From assembly GCA_002432565.1 (NCBI GenBank), contig DJFP01000004.1, forward strand, positions 1-17,713: a DNA stretch of 17,713 nt, in the 5' to 3' direction. The translations under genes and the position numbers were made by a program. This stretch comes from Flavobacteriales bacterium UBA5869. Lineage in GTDB: Bacteria > Bacteroidota > Bacteroidia > Flavobacteriales_D > Crocinitomicaceae. Positions within the stretch are counted from its first letter, which is position 1; every line of letters starts with the position of its first letter. Under the pieces are notes generated by a model, which saw only the letters and a list, made by a program, of their open reading frames with translations, was not told the DNA's origin and did not search any database. Of the stretch, positions 7,204 to 13,687 are shown piece after piece.

Positions 7204-8025
7204 ATGAAAACTATATCACTTATAAATTCGAACGAAGACGTTGAATTAAGAAAATTTGCAGGAGGAGAATGTAATGTTCGTTTTTCAGAAGCACTCAATG
7301 GAACGGAAAAAGTACGATTGAATACCCGATTAAATTCATCAGACGATTTAATGAACTTGATTCTGGCTGTAGATGCACTTCGCAGAATGAATGTGAAGCA
7401 TATCGAAGCACTCATCCCTTATGTGCCTTACGCTCGCCAGGATAGAGTGATGGTTCCGGGAGAATCATTATCTATTAAAGTTTTTGCTGGTTTGTTGAAT
7501 AATTTGCAACTGGATAAAGTAATTGTTTTTGATCCGCATAGTGATGTAACTCCTGCACTCATCAATAATTGTGTGATCATACCTAATTACGAAATGGTGA
7601 GTTACTTTCTTGCAGAACTTCAATTGAAAGATTTTGTACTTGTTTCCCCGGATTTGGGAGCGTATAAGAAAGTAGACAAGCTTGCTCAACAAATTGGTTA
7701 CAAAGGAGAAATCGCCACAGGAATTAAGGTGCGCAATCTCGAAACAGGAGAGATTTTACGAAGCGACGTTAATACATCCGATTTAGGGAATAAACCCTGT
7801 TTGGTTGTTGATGACATTTGCGACGGTGGGCGAACGTTTATTGAATTAGCTGCAGCTTTAAAAGCAAAAGGTGCCGGGGATTTGTACTTCATCGCATCAC
7901 ATGGAGTTTTCAGTCACAATGCAATAGAACGCTTACAGGAAGCCGGTTACAAAAACGTTTGCAGTTCTAATTCCATTAGTGATATCGAAAGCGACGGGTT
8001 TTATAAATCATATAACTTATTTTAA
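7204..8025 (+). CDS. Short ribose-phosphate pyrophosphokinase (PRPP synthetase) paralogue
   Basis: Likely makes 5-phosphoribosyl 1-pyrophosphate from ribose 5-phosphate and ATP in the cytoplasm. Recognisable elements are an N-terminal Prs-like domain, the ATP-site motif ALIPYVPYARQDR (near residue 75), FDPHSD corresponding to the conserved DLHA region, and the PRPP loop LVVDDICDGGRTF (about 200-212, D203-D204). At 273 aa it is about 40 residues shorter than housekeeping Prs, mainly at the N terminus and in the regulatory loops, so allosteric control by ADP and phosphate may be absent. PRPP is the co-substrate of NadV, encoded in the second unit of the island, which explains its presence here. 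NrtR-linked prs/nadV pairs are known. Substrate specificity is not proven by sequence. Confidence 0.85.
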   Translation: MKTISLINSNEDVELRKFAGGECNVRFSEALNGTEKVRLNTRLNSSDDLMNLILAVDALRRMNVKHIEALIPYVPYARQDRVMVPGESLSIKVFAGLLNNLQLDKVIVFDPHSDVTPALINNCVIIPNYEMVSYFLAELQLKDFVLVSPDLGAYKKVDKLAQQIGYKGEIATGIKVRNLETGEILRSDVNTSDLGNKPCLVVDDICDGGRTFIELAAALKAKGAGDLYFIASHGVFSHNAIERLQEAGYKNVCSSNSISDIESDGFYKSYNLF

Positions 8026-8026
8026 A

Positions 8027-8584
8027 ATGAAGTATTCAGTGAAGTCCATATTAGCAGGACCTAATAAAGAGTTTTTATTCTTTTGGGGACATCAACCTGC
8101 TCGGGATGGATCGATTATAAAAACCTGCATGAGTCAGTGGTGGCCTGTTTCATTCTCAGAAAACGAAATCATCTATAAAACGGCAGAGCATTATATGATG
8201 GTTCAAAAAGCTAAGTTATTTGGTGACGAAGTAACGTTGAATCGAATTTTGACAAAAGATTCCCCGAAAGATGCGAAGGATTTGGGACGGCAAATTCAGG
8301 ACTTCGATCCGGAAACCTGGGATGCTCACAAATTTGAAATTGTAAAACAGGGAAATTACCTAAAATTCTCCCAAAACGAAAAATTGAAACACTTTTTGCT
8401 TCAAACCAAAGATAAAATATTGGTCGAGGCGAGTCCTGTAGATGTCATTTGGGGAATTGGGTTGAAAGAAGATCATCCGAATGCCGTAAATCCGGAACTA
8501 TGGCGCGGAGAAAATTTATTGGGTTTCGCTTTGATGGAAGTAAGAGACCAATTGAAAAAATGGAATAATGAAAGAAACAAATAA
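8027..8584 (+). CDS. NADAR-family protein (YbiA/DUF1768), ADP-ribose N-glycosidase
   Basis: NADAR enzymes cleave N-glycosidic bonds; some members remove ADP-ribose from guanine in DNA and act as antitoxins to DarT-type or ART toxins, while others act on riboflavin intermediates. Motifs in this 185-aa protein are FLFFWGHQP (near residue 14), QWWPVSF, YKTAEHYMMVQKAKLFGD, the SPVDVIWGIGL signature with its Asp-Trp-Gly, and NLLGFALMEVRDQL at the C terminus. I take the ATG at 8027, one base after the preceding stop codon; a frame extension to 7979 would run 47 bp into the prs-like gene and adds no family residues. The next gene starts 17 bp inside this one. No toxin partner is adjacent, so a general repair or recycling role fits better than a simple toxin-antitoxin pair. 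Confidence 0.88.
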   Translation: MKYSVKSILAGPNKEFLFFWGHQPARDGSIIKTCMSQWWPVSFSENEIIYKTAEHYMMVQKAKLFGDEVTLNRILTKDSPKDAKDLGRQIQDFDPETWDAHKFEIVKQGNYLKFSQNEKLKHFLLQTKDKILVEASPVDVIWGIGLKEDHPNAVNPELWRGENLLGFALMEVRDQLKKWNNERNK

Positions 8585-9401
8585 ATTAATAGCAGAACGA
8601 ACCCTTCAAATTATAGAAGAAGGCACTTATATGTTCGAACAAGAAAAAATCAGTGTTGAACAGCAAATTCAAAGTTCGATACAACAAACAGTTACAATCG
8701 CTCCAGATGAATTTGATCACTTAGAGCTGAAGGAAATAAACGAATCTTCAACTTCCATAGTTTTCAAAAATGGAACAACGATAGAAGCTTTATTGGAGGA
8801 AAGATCTGACCTTAAAATAGGGCTATTGAACTTTGCTTCAGCCAAAAATCCCGGTGGAGGATTTCTTGGAGGAGCTTCCGCACAAGAAGAAAGTTTGGCA
8901 AGATCATCCAGTTTATATGCATCCCTGGTCAAGGATGAAACCATGTACAACTACAATCGCGGAAGATCCACGTATCTATATTCAGATTACATGATTTATA
9001 GTCCGGATGTGGTTTTTTGGATGGATGATTCCGGAAAAACCTTGAAAACACCGCTTATCGCAGACGTATTAACAGCTCCTGCACCCAATAAAGGTGCAAT
9101 GATCCAGAATAGTCGTCCGGAACAAATCTTGGAATTAGAGAGCGCTTTTCGATGCCGGATGGATAAAATGTTTCGACTTGCGGCAAGCAGAAAGGTTGAA
9201 TGTCTGATTTTAGGAGCGTGGGGATGTGGAGTCTTTCAAAATGATCCGGCTGAAGTTGCAGGATACTTTCAAGAACTATTAACAAGCAAATATGCGAACA
9301 GATTTCAAAAAGTAGTTTTTGCGGTACGTGATCGTTCTAAGAATCAAGCTGTTTACAATGCCTTCAGCCGGGCGTTTGAGCCACAAAAAAGTATATCATG
9401 A
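8568..9401 (+). CDS. Bacterial-type poly(ADP-ribose) glycohydrolase (TIGR02452 family)
   Basis: A macrodomain-fold hydrolase expected to split ADP-ribose-ribose bonds or remove ADP-ribose from proteins. The N-terminal helix (ERTLQIIEEGTY, about 10-22) is the usual start of this family. The catalytic signature is complete: N94-P-G96-G-G98 and then Q106-E107-E108, giving the GGG-x7-QEE pattern, with the second Glu as catalytic acid. Downstream elements LILGAWGCGVFQNDP (the substrate-binding loop) and the C-terminal VVFAVRD strand are present. The 277-aa length is normal. Its start overlaps the end of the NADAR gene and its stop overlaps the KptA start in ATGA, so translation of the three is coupled. 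Most bacteria lack poly(ADP-ribose), so the natural substrate is uncertain. Confidence 0.9.
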   Translation: MKETNKLIAERTLQIIEEGTYMFEQEKISVEQQIQSSIQQTVTIAPDEFDHLELKEINESSTSIVFKNGTTIEALLEERSDLKIGLLNFASAKNPGGGFLGGASAQEESLARSSSLYASLVKDETMYNYNRGRSTYLYSDYMIYSPDVVFWMDDSGKTLKTPLIADVLTAPAPNKGAMIQNSRPEQILELESAFRCRMDKMFRLAASRKVECLILGAWGCGVFQNDPAEVAGYFQELLTSKYANRFQKVVFAVRDRSKNQAVYNAFSRAFEPQKSIS

Positions 9402-9934
9402 AAGATAAAGATATTAGCAAGTTGCTTAGCCTGGTGTTAAGACATCAGCCTGAAGTTCTGAATATTGAATTGGATCAAAACGGGTGGACAAATGTAGATA
9501 CCCTGATTTCGAAGATAAAAACGAAATCGTCGGAATTTGATTTTGAACGATTGGAACAAATCGTAATCACCAATGAAAAACAGCGGTTTGCATTTAATGA
9601 AGATTTGACAAAAATCAGAGCGAATCAAGGACATTCCGTTCAGGTAGATGTGGAATTGAAATCACAATTACCTCCGGAATTCCTTTACCATGGAACAGTG
9701 GATAAATTCCTGGATGGAATTCGTGCCGAAGGACTGAAAAAAGGATCTCGTTTGCACGTGCATCTGAGTAAAGATTTAGAGACTGCCGCCAAGGTTGGAA
9801 GCCGTCGAGGAAAACCGGTTATTTTGGTCGTGCGTTCCCGTGAAATGGCAGCCGCAGGTTATCCTTTTTATTTGTCAGAAAATGGGGTTTGGCTTTGTGA
9901 TACCGTTCCGTTTGAGTTTATTGAAATGACGTGA
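9398..9934 (+). CDS. kptA: RNA 2'-phosphotransferase KptA/Tpt1
   Basis: Transfers an RNA 2'-phosphate to NAD+, releasing nicotinamide and ADP-ribose 1'',2''-cyclic phosphate. The order is an N-terminal winged-helix lobe with the LVLRHQPE motif (R15, H16), then IRANQGHS (R74), then an ART-like lobe with the LYHGT strand (H98) and SRLHVHLS (R118, H120). The Arg-His-Arg-Arg set needed for catalysis is therefore present. The 178-aa length is usual. In bacteria without yeast-type tRNA splicing the substrate is unclear; KptA can also act on ADP-ribosylated RNA ends. Its product is the precursor of a ligand known for macrodomain enzymes, which links it to the macrodomain gene at 13688. It overlaps both neighbours by a few bases. 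Confidence 0.9.
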   Translation: MKDKDISKLLSLVLRHQPEVLNIELDQNGWTNVDTLISKIKTKSSEFDFERLEQIVITNEKQRFAFNEDLTKIRANQGHSVQVDVELKSQLPPEFLYHGTVDKFLDGIRAEGLKKGSRLHVHLSKDLETAAKVGSRRGKPVILVVRSREMAAAGYPFYLSENGVWLCDTVPFEFIEMT

Positions 9935-10479
9935 TGGAAAAGATAGAATTCATATCAGATCAGTTATTTGTGATTGATAACTTTTTGTCCGATTCCGAAT
10001 GCAACGACTTTATTATTTGGAGTGAGCAAAGGGGTTACGAAGAGGCAAAGGTACAGATAGACGGGCAGCAAGTGATGATGAAAAACATACGCAATAACTC
10101 ACGGATTACATTTAGTGATGAACAGCTGGCTAATCGAATTTGGGAAAAGTTACGGCCATTTATTGTGTCTAATTTTGAAAATCGCACGGCAATTGGGTTA
10201 AATGAGTTGTTTCGCTTTTATAAATATGAGCCTGGGCAGCGTTTCAAACGACATCGTGACGGAAGTTATGTCCGTAACGAAACAGAGGCAAGTTATTATA
10301 CACTTATGATTTATCTCAACCACGGTTTTGAGGGAGGAGAAACAACCTTTGAGGAACATACAATTGTACCCAAAAAAGGACAAGCACTGGTTTTTGAACA
10401 CTCGCTGCGTCACGCCGGAGAACCAATTATTTCAGGTTTAAAATATGTCCTGCGAACAGATATTATGTACAAAATATAG
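9934..10479 (+). CDS. 2-oxoglutarate/Fe(II)-dependent oxygenase, prolyl-4-hydroxylase-like
   Basis: Uses Fe(II), O2 and 2-oxoglutarate to hydroxylate or demethylate an unknown substrate. The double-stranded beta-helix core shows the iron ligands H107-x-D109 (in FKRHRDGSY) and H160 (in HSLRHAG), with K170 ten residues later and R174 in YVLRTDIMY as candidates for binding 2-oxoglutarate. FEGGETTFEE and VPKKGQALVFEHS are typical of the P4H-like group. I take the ATG at 9934, which overlaps the KptA stop in TGATG; an in-frame GTG one codon earlier is possible but less likely. At 181 aa it is a minimal single-domain enzyme. Its place among ADP-ribose enzymes suggests action on a nucleotide, RNA or modified protein, but nothing in the sequence fixes the substrate. 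Confidence 0.85.
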   Translation: MEKIEFISDQLFVIDNFLSDSECNDFIIWSEQRGYEEAKVQIDGQQVMMKNIRNNSRITFSDEQLANRIWEKLRPFIVSNFENRTAIGLNELFRFYKYEPGQRFKRHRDGSYVRNETEASYYTLMIYLNHGFEGGETTFEEHTIVPKKGQALVFEHSLRHAGEPIISGLKYVLRTDIMYKI

Positions 10480-10480
10480 T

Positions 10481-11215
10481 ATGAAACGAACAATCGTTAT
10501 AGGAGACATTCACGGCGCAGACCGGGCTTTGGAACAGGTATTGGAACGCGCACAGATCCTTCCGGATGATCGGATCATTTTCCTGGGAGATTATGTGGAT
10601 GGATGGAGCGGGTCGAAAGACGTTATCAGTCGTTTGATTAAGTTGGGAAAGGAATATGATTGTCTATTCATTCGGGGGAATCACGATACCTGGTGTGAAG
10701 AGTGGCTGGATGACGGTCACAAAAACGAAACTTGGCAGCAGCATGGTGGTGAATCTACAATAGCCAGTTATGCTTTTAGTCAGCCATCCGAACGCGAAGA
10801 ACATTTGATTTTTTTTAAACAAATGCACAATTATCACATTGACGAAGACAATAATCTCTTTATTCATGCAGGGTTTTCTTCGATGCATGGTCCGGAAAAA
10901 GAAGTCTATGCAACTAATTACTCCTGGGACAGAACGTTGTGGGAAATGGCACTGACTATGGATAAGCGAATAAAAAAAGATTCCAGACTGTATCCTAAAC
11001 GTCTGAAGCTGTTCAATCGTATTTTCATTGGCCATACTCCAACCCTAGAGTACGAACAAGATTTACCGATGAATGCAGTCAACGTTTGGAATCTGGATAC
11101 CGGAGCAGGATTTTACGGGAAACTATCTGCAATGGACATTCATTCCGGAGAGATCTGGCAAAGTGATCTGGTTCGCGAATTATACCCAAACGAACTAGGT
11201 AGAAATAAAAAATAA
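10481..11215 (+). CDS. PPP-type metallophosphatase (calcineurin-like)
   Basis: Dinuclear-metal phosphoesterase. All core motifs are present: G8-D9-I-H11-G12, G36-D37-Y-V-D40-G41, G66-N67-H68-D69, the FIHAGF histidine and IGHTP near the C-terminal third. The family includes bacterial protein serine/threonine phosphatases, PrpE-like and ApaH-like nucleotide hydrolases. Here the usual GDxVDRG is GDYVDGWSGS, so the Arg that often contacts the phosphate is missing, hinting at a different substrate. Candidates from context are ADP-ribose phosphates made after KptA action, NADP-type 2'-phosphates or protein phosphates; this is inference. I use the ATG at 10481, two bases after the preceding stop; a longer frame from 10445 lies inside the oxygenase gene. 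Confidence 0.85.
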   Translation: MKRTIVIGDIHGADRALEQVLERAQILPDDRIIFLGDYVDGWSGSKDVISRLIKLGKEYDCLFIRGNHDTWCEEWLDDGHKNETWQQHGGESTIASYAFSQPSEREEHLIFFKQMHNYHIDEDNNLFIHAGFSSMHGPEKEVYATNYSWDRTLWEMALTMDKRIKKDSRLYPKRLKLFNRIFIGHTPTLEYEQDLPMNAVNVWNLDTGAGFYGKLSAMDIHSGEIWQSDLVRELYPNELGRNKK

Positions 11216-11225
11216 CATTGCAGAT

Positions 11226-11696
11226 ATGATTCAAATAAAACCACCAAACGCATTCCCTTCAAGCAATGATATTATGAAAGTTTTTCTTGCTGGCTCCATC
11301 GAAATGGGGAACACTTCGAATTGGCAAGAAGCTATAACTAATGAATTTGCTGCTGAAAGCAACATTTGCTTTCTAAATCCACGAAGAGACGATTGGGATT
11401 CCTCATGGAAACAAGAAATTAGCAACGACCAATTTTATGAGCAAGTTACTTGGGAATTGGATGGGCTTGAATTGGCAGATCTAATTGTTTTTTACTTTGC
11501 GCCAGACACGAAATCTCCAATTAGTCTTTTGGAACTTGGTCTTTTTGCCAGAACAGGAAAACTGCTTGTTTGTTGTCCAACAGGATTTTGGCGTAAAGGT
11601 AATATAGATATCGTTTGTAAGAGTTGGAATATCCAACAGGTTGAATCATTGCAAGCCGTCATTTCTGAGATCAAACAGCGAATCAAAAACTTCTAA
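11226..11696 (+). CDS. Nucleoside 2-deoxyribosyltransferase-like protein
   Basis: Flavodoxin-like fold of the nucleoside 2-deoxyribosyltransferase superfamily, whose members cleave N-glycosidic bonds and transfer or hydrolyse the sugar. Visible motifs are VFLAGSIEMG (near residue 18), NPRRDDWD, YEQVTWELDGLELADLIVFYF with the Asp pair, and ISLLELGLFARTGK containing the candidate nucleophile Glu. At 156 aa it is of normal size. A second start at the Met before KVFLAG (residue 17) is possible. It is the last gene of the first unit; its stop codon TAA provides the first bases of the operator before nadV. The context suggests an action on nicotinamide or ADP-ribose-derived nucleosides, but the natural substrate is unknown. 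Confidence 0.75.
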   Translation: MIQIKPPNAFPSSNDIMKVFLAGSIEMGNTSNWQEAITNEFAAESNICFLNPRRDDWDSSWKQEISNDQFYEQVTWELDGLELADLIVFYFAPDTKSPISLLELGLFARTGKLLVCCPTGFWRKGNIDIVCKSWNIQQVESLQAVISEIKQRIKNF

Positions 11697-11712
11697 GTGT
11701 AAAAAATACACT
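11696..11712. promoter_or_regulatory. NrtR operator, distal box of the nadV promoter
   Basis: The 17-bp palindrome is the same as that at 6431-6447, here extendable to 19 bp (11695-11713). Its first base is the last base of the preceding stop codon. It lies 7 bases before the TTTG of the -33 region. Confidence 0.82.
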
Positions 11713-11718
11713 TTTTAT

Positions 11719-11748
11719 TTTGAGAAATAAAAACCTTAATTATCTTTG
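11719..11748 (+). promoter_or_regulatory. Promoter of the nadV unit
   Basis: TTTG at 11719-11722, an 18-bp spacer and TATCTTTG at 11741-11748, an exact TAnnTTTG match. The spacer length and the 2-base overlap of the -7 element with the proximal operator are the same as at the nrtR promoter. No terminator stands between the first unit and this promoter, so read-through is also possible. Confidence 0.78.
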
Positions 11749-11763
11749 TGTAAAAAATACACT
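11747..11763. promoter_or_regulatory. NrtR operator, proximal box of the nadV promoter
   Basis: TGTGTA-AAAAA-TACACT, with only the outermost pair unmatched. It starts 51 bp after the start of the distal box and covers the end of the -7 element and the likely transcription start. Confidence 0.82.
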
Positions 11764-11795
11764 AAGAATTATTTTATCACGTTATAAATTGAATT

Positions 11796-13295
11796 ATGAA
11801 AACGAATCCATTAACACTCATTGATTTCTATAAGGCCGACCACCACCGACAGTATCCCGAAGGAACCGAGCTGGTTTATTCCAATTTTACACCCCGCAAG
11901 GCACGTGAAGGAGGAGAGCATCAACTTGTTTTCTTCGGGTTACAATATTTCGTGAAGGAATATTTGGTGAATCAATGGAACGAAAGTTTTTTTAATCGTC
12001 CGAAAGCAGAAGTTGTTGCTGAATACCGCAGACGCATGGATAATGCTTTGGGGAAAGACAGCATCGACGTCGAACATATTTCTGCACTGCACGATTTGGG
12101 TTATCTTCCTCTTGTAGTAAAAGGATTGCCAGAAGGATCAGTTGTTCCTACAAAGATTCCTGTGGTAACTGTTTACAATACACATCCAGAGTTTTTTTGG
12201 TTAACCAATTACCTCGAATCATTAATGTCGGCGGTTCTTTGGAAACCATGCACCAGTGCTACTACCGCTTTGCATTACCGTCAAGTCTTCGATAGATACG
12301 CTTTAGAAACCGTTGGAGATACAGGTCTTGATTTTGTATTTTGGCAAGGACACGATTTTAGTTTTAGAGGGATGAGTGGAGTGGAAGATGCTTGTATCAG
12401 TGCTGCCGGACATTTGTTGTCTTTTTATGGAACAGATAGTGTTCCTGCAATAGATTTTCATGAACATTACTACAATGCAGATTCTGATAAAGAAATGGTT
12501 GGAGGAAGTGTTCCTGCTACAGAGCACTCTGTCATGTGCATGGGAACAAAAGACAATGAGATAGGTACTTTCGAGCGCTTGATCTCTGAGTTGTATCCTG
12601 CAGGAATTGTTTCCATTGTTTCTGATACCTGGGATTTCTGGCAGGTAATTACTGAATACCTCCCGCAATTGAAAACGAAGATACTTGCCCGCGATGGTAA
12701 AGTAGTTATTCGCCCTGATAGTGGTGACCCAGTGAAAATTATCGTTGGAGATAAAAATGCTATTCCTGGAAGCCCTGAATTCAAAGGTGCAATTGAATGT
12801 ATGTGGGAAATATTTGGCGGAACGATTACTGAAAAAGGCTTTAAATTACTGGATTCACACATTGGGCTTATTTACGGAGACAGTATCACCTTGCAACGTC
12901 AGGAAGCCATTCTTGCAGGATTGAAAGAAAAAGGTTTTTCTTCTTTCAATGTCGTTTTGGGAATCGGCTCGTTCACGTATGAATATGTGACACGTGATAC
13001 CTACGGATTTGCAATGAAGGCAACCTATGGAGAAGTAAATGGAGAAGCTCGTAATATCTTCAAAGATCCAAAGACGGATGATGGCACCAAGAAATCTGCA
13101 AAGGGTTTATTAGCTGTTTTCAAGGAAAATGATACGCTTGTATTGAAAGATGAATGCACTTGGGAAGAAGAAAAACAAGGACTGCTTCAAACTGTATTTG
13201 AGAATGGAAAGATTGTAAAAGAGCAGTCGTTGAGTGAAATTCGTGAACGTATTAATGAGAAATTGGGTGTCGAATCATCCATAACTGTAGAATAA
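11796..13295 (+). CDS. nadV: Nicotinamide phosphoribosyltransferase (NAMPT/NadV)
   Basis: Converts nicotinamide and PRPP to NMN and pyrophosphate, the first step of one-step nicotinamide salvage. The 499-aa length fits the family. Signature parts are DFYKADHHRQYPEGTE at the N terminus, FWQGHDFSFRGMSG with the Phe-Arg pair of the nicotinamide pocket, VPATEHS with catalytic H244 (human H247), SDTWDFW, and the phosphate-binding VIRPDSGDP with R306 and D308, followed by GLIYGDSIT and GIGSFTYEYVTRDTYGFAMKAT. It opens the second transcription unit behind its own paired NrtR operators. PRPP should come from the short Prs enzyme in the first unit. The next enzyme, NMN adenylyltransferase, is not in the window. 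Confidence 0.96.
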   Translation: MKTNPLTLIDFYKADHHRQYPEGTELVYSNFTPRKAREGGEHQLVFFGLQYFVKEYLVNQWNESFFNRPKAEVVAEYRRRMDNALGKDSIDVEHISALHDLGYLPLVVKGLPEGSVVPTKIPVVTVYNTHPEFFWLTNYLESLMSAVLWKPCTSATTALHYRQVFDRYALETVGDTGLDFVFWQGHDFSFRGMSGVEDACISAAGHLLSFYGTDSVPAIDFHEHYYNADSDKEMVGGSVPATEHSVMCMGTKDNEIGTFERLISELYPAGIVSIVSDTWDFWQVITEYLPQLKTKILARDGKVVIRPDSGDPVKIIVGDKNAIPGSPEFKGAIECMWEIFGGTITEKGFKLLDSHIGLIYGDSITLQRQEAILAGLKEKGFSSFNVVLGIGSFTYEYVTRDTYGFAMKATYGEVNGEARNIFKDPKTDDGTKKSAKGLLAVFKENDTLVLKDECTWEEEKQGLLQTVFENGKIVKEQSLSEIRERINEKLGVESSITVE

Positions 13296-13302
13296 AAATA
13301 AG

Positions 13303-13653
13303 ATGGAAACATTAACGCTTTATCGTCCTGTAGGACAGCTAGAACTAGATTTGATAATAGCATCAGGAAATAGGTCTTTTCCTCCAAGGTTAGAGTGGCA
13401 ACCGATTTTCTATCCGGTATTGGCTAAAGATTATGCTTGTCAAATTGCAAGGGATTGGAATACCAAAGATGAGGTTAATGGCAATGTTGGTTATGTTACT
13501 CGGTTTGAAGTAGACAAAGCATATTTAGAGAAGTTTACAGTCCAAAATGTTGGTGGACATAATCACAATGAGTTATGGGTTCCTGCCGAAGAACTAGAAA
13601 CGTTTAACAGGCATATTATTGGTGAAATTGAAGTGATTGAAACGTTTAGATAA
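13303..13653 (+). CDS. Conserved 116-aa protein, LYRPVG...FPPRL family, possibly ART-like
   Basis: I recognise the family pattern (LYRPVG at 6-11, RSFPPRLEWQPIFYPVL, IARDWNTK, GYVTRFEV, GGHNHNELWVPAEEL, FNRHIIGEIEVIETF) from small proteins in many bacteria, sometimes labelled ADP-ribosylation/crystallin J1-like, but no activity is known to me. The protein has no signal peptide or membrane helix and is likely cytoplasmic. It begins 7 bp after nadV and precedes the macrodomain gene by 34 bp, so it belongs to the nadV unit. The opening L-Y-R strand and the late Glu in ELWVPAEE are arranged loosely like the first strand and catalytic Glu of ADP-ribosyltransferase folds such as KptA (LYHGT). A role in binding or transferring ADP-ribose is inference from this and from position. 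Confidence 0.7.
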   Translation: METLTLYRPVGQLELDLIIASGNRSFPPRLEWQPIFYPVLAKDYACQIARDWNTKDEVNGNVGYVTRFEVDKAYLEKFTVQNVGGHNHNELWVPAEELETFNRHIIGEIEVIETFR

Positions 13654-13687
13654 ACATAAGTGATCTAAGCAAGTTAAATAATTGAAT

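Noticed and set aside
8027..8584. NADAR as antitoxin of a DarT-NADAR toxin-antitoxin pair
   Set aside because: No DarT-like or other clear ADP-ribosyltransferase toxin lies next to it.
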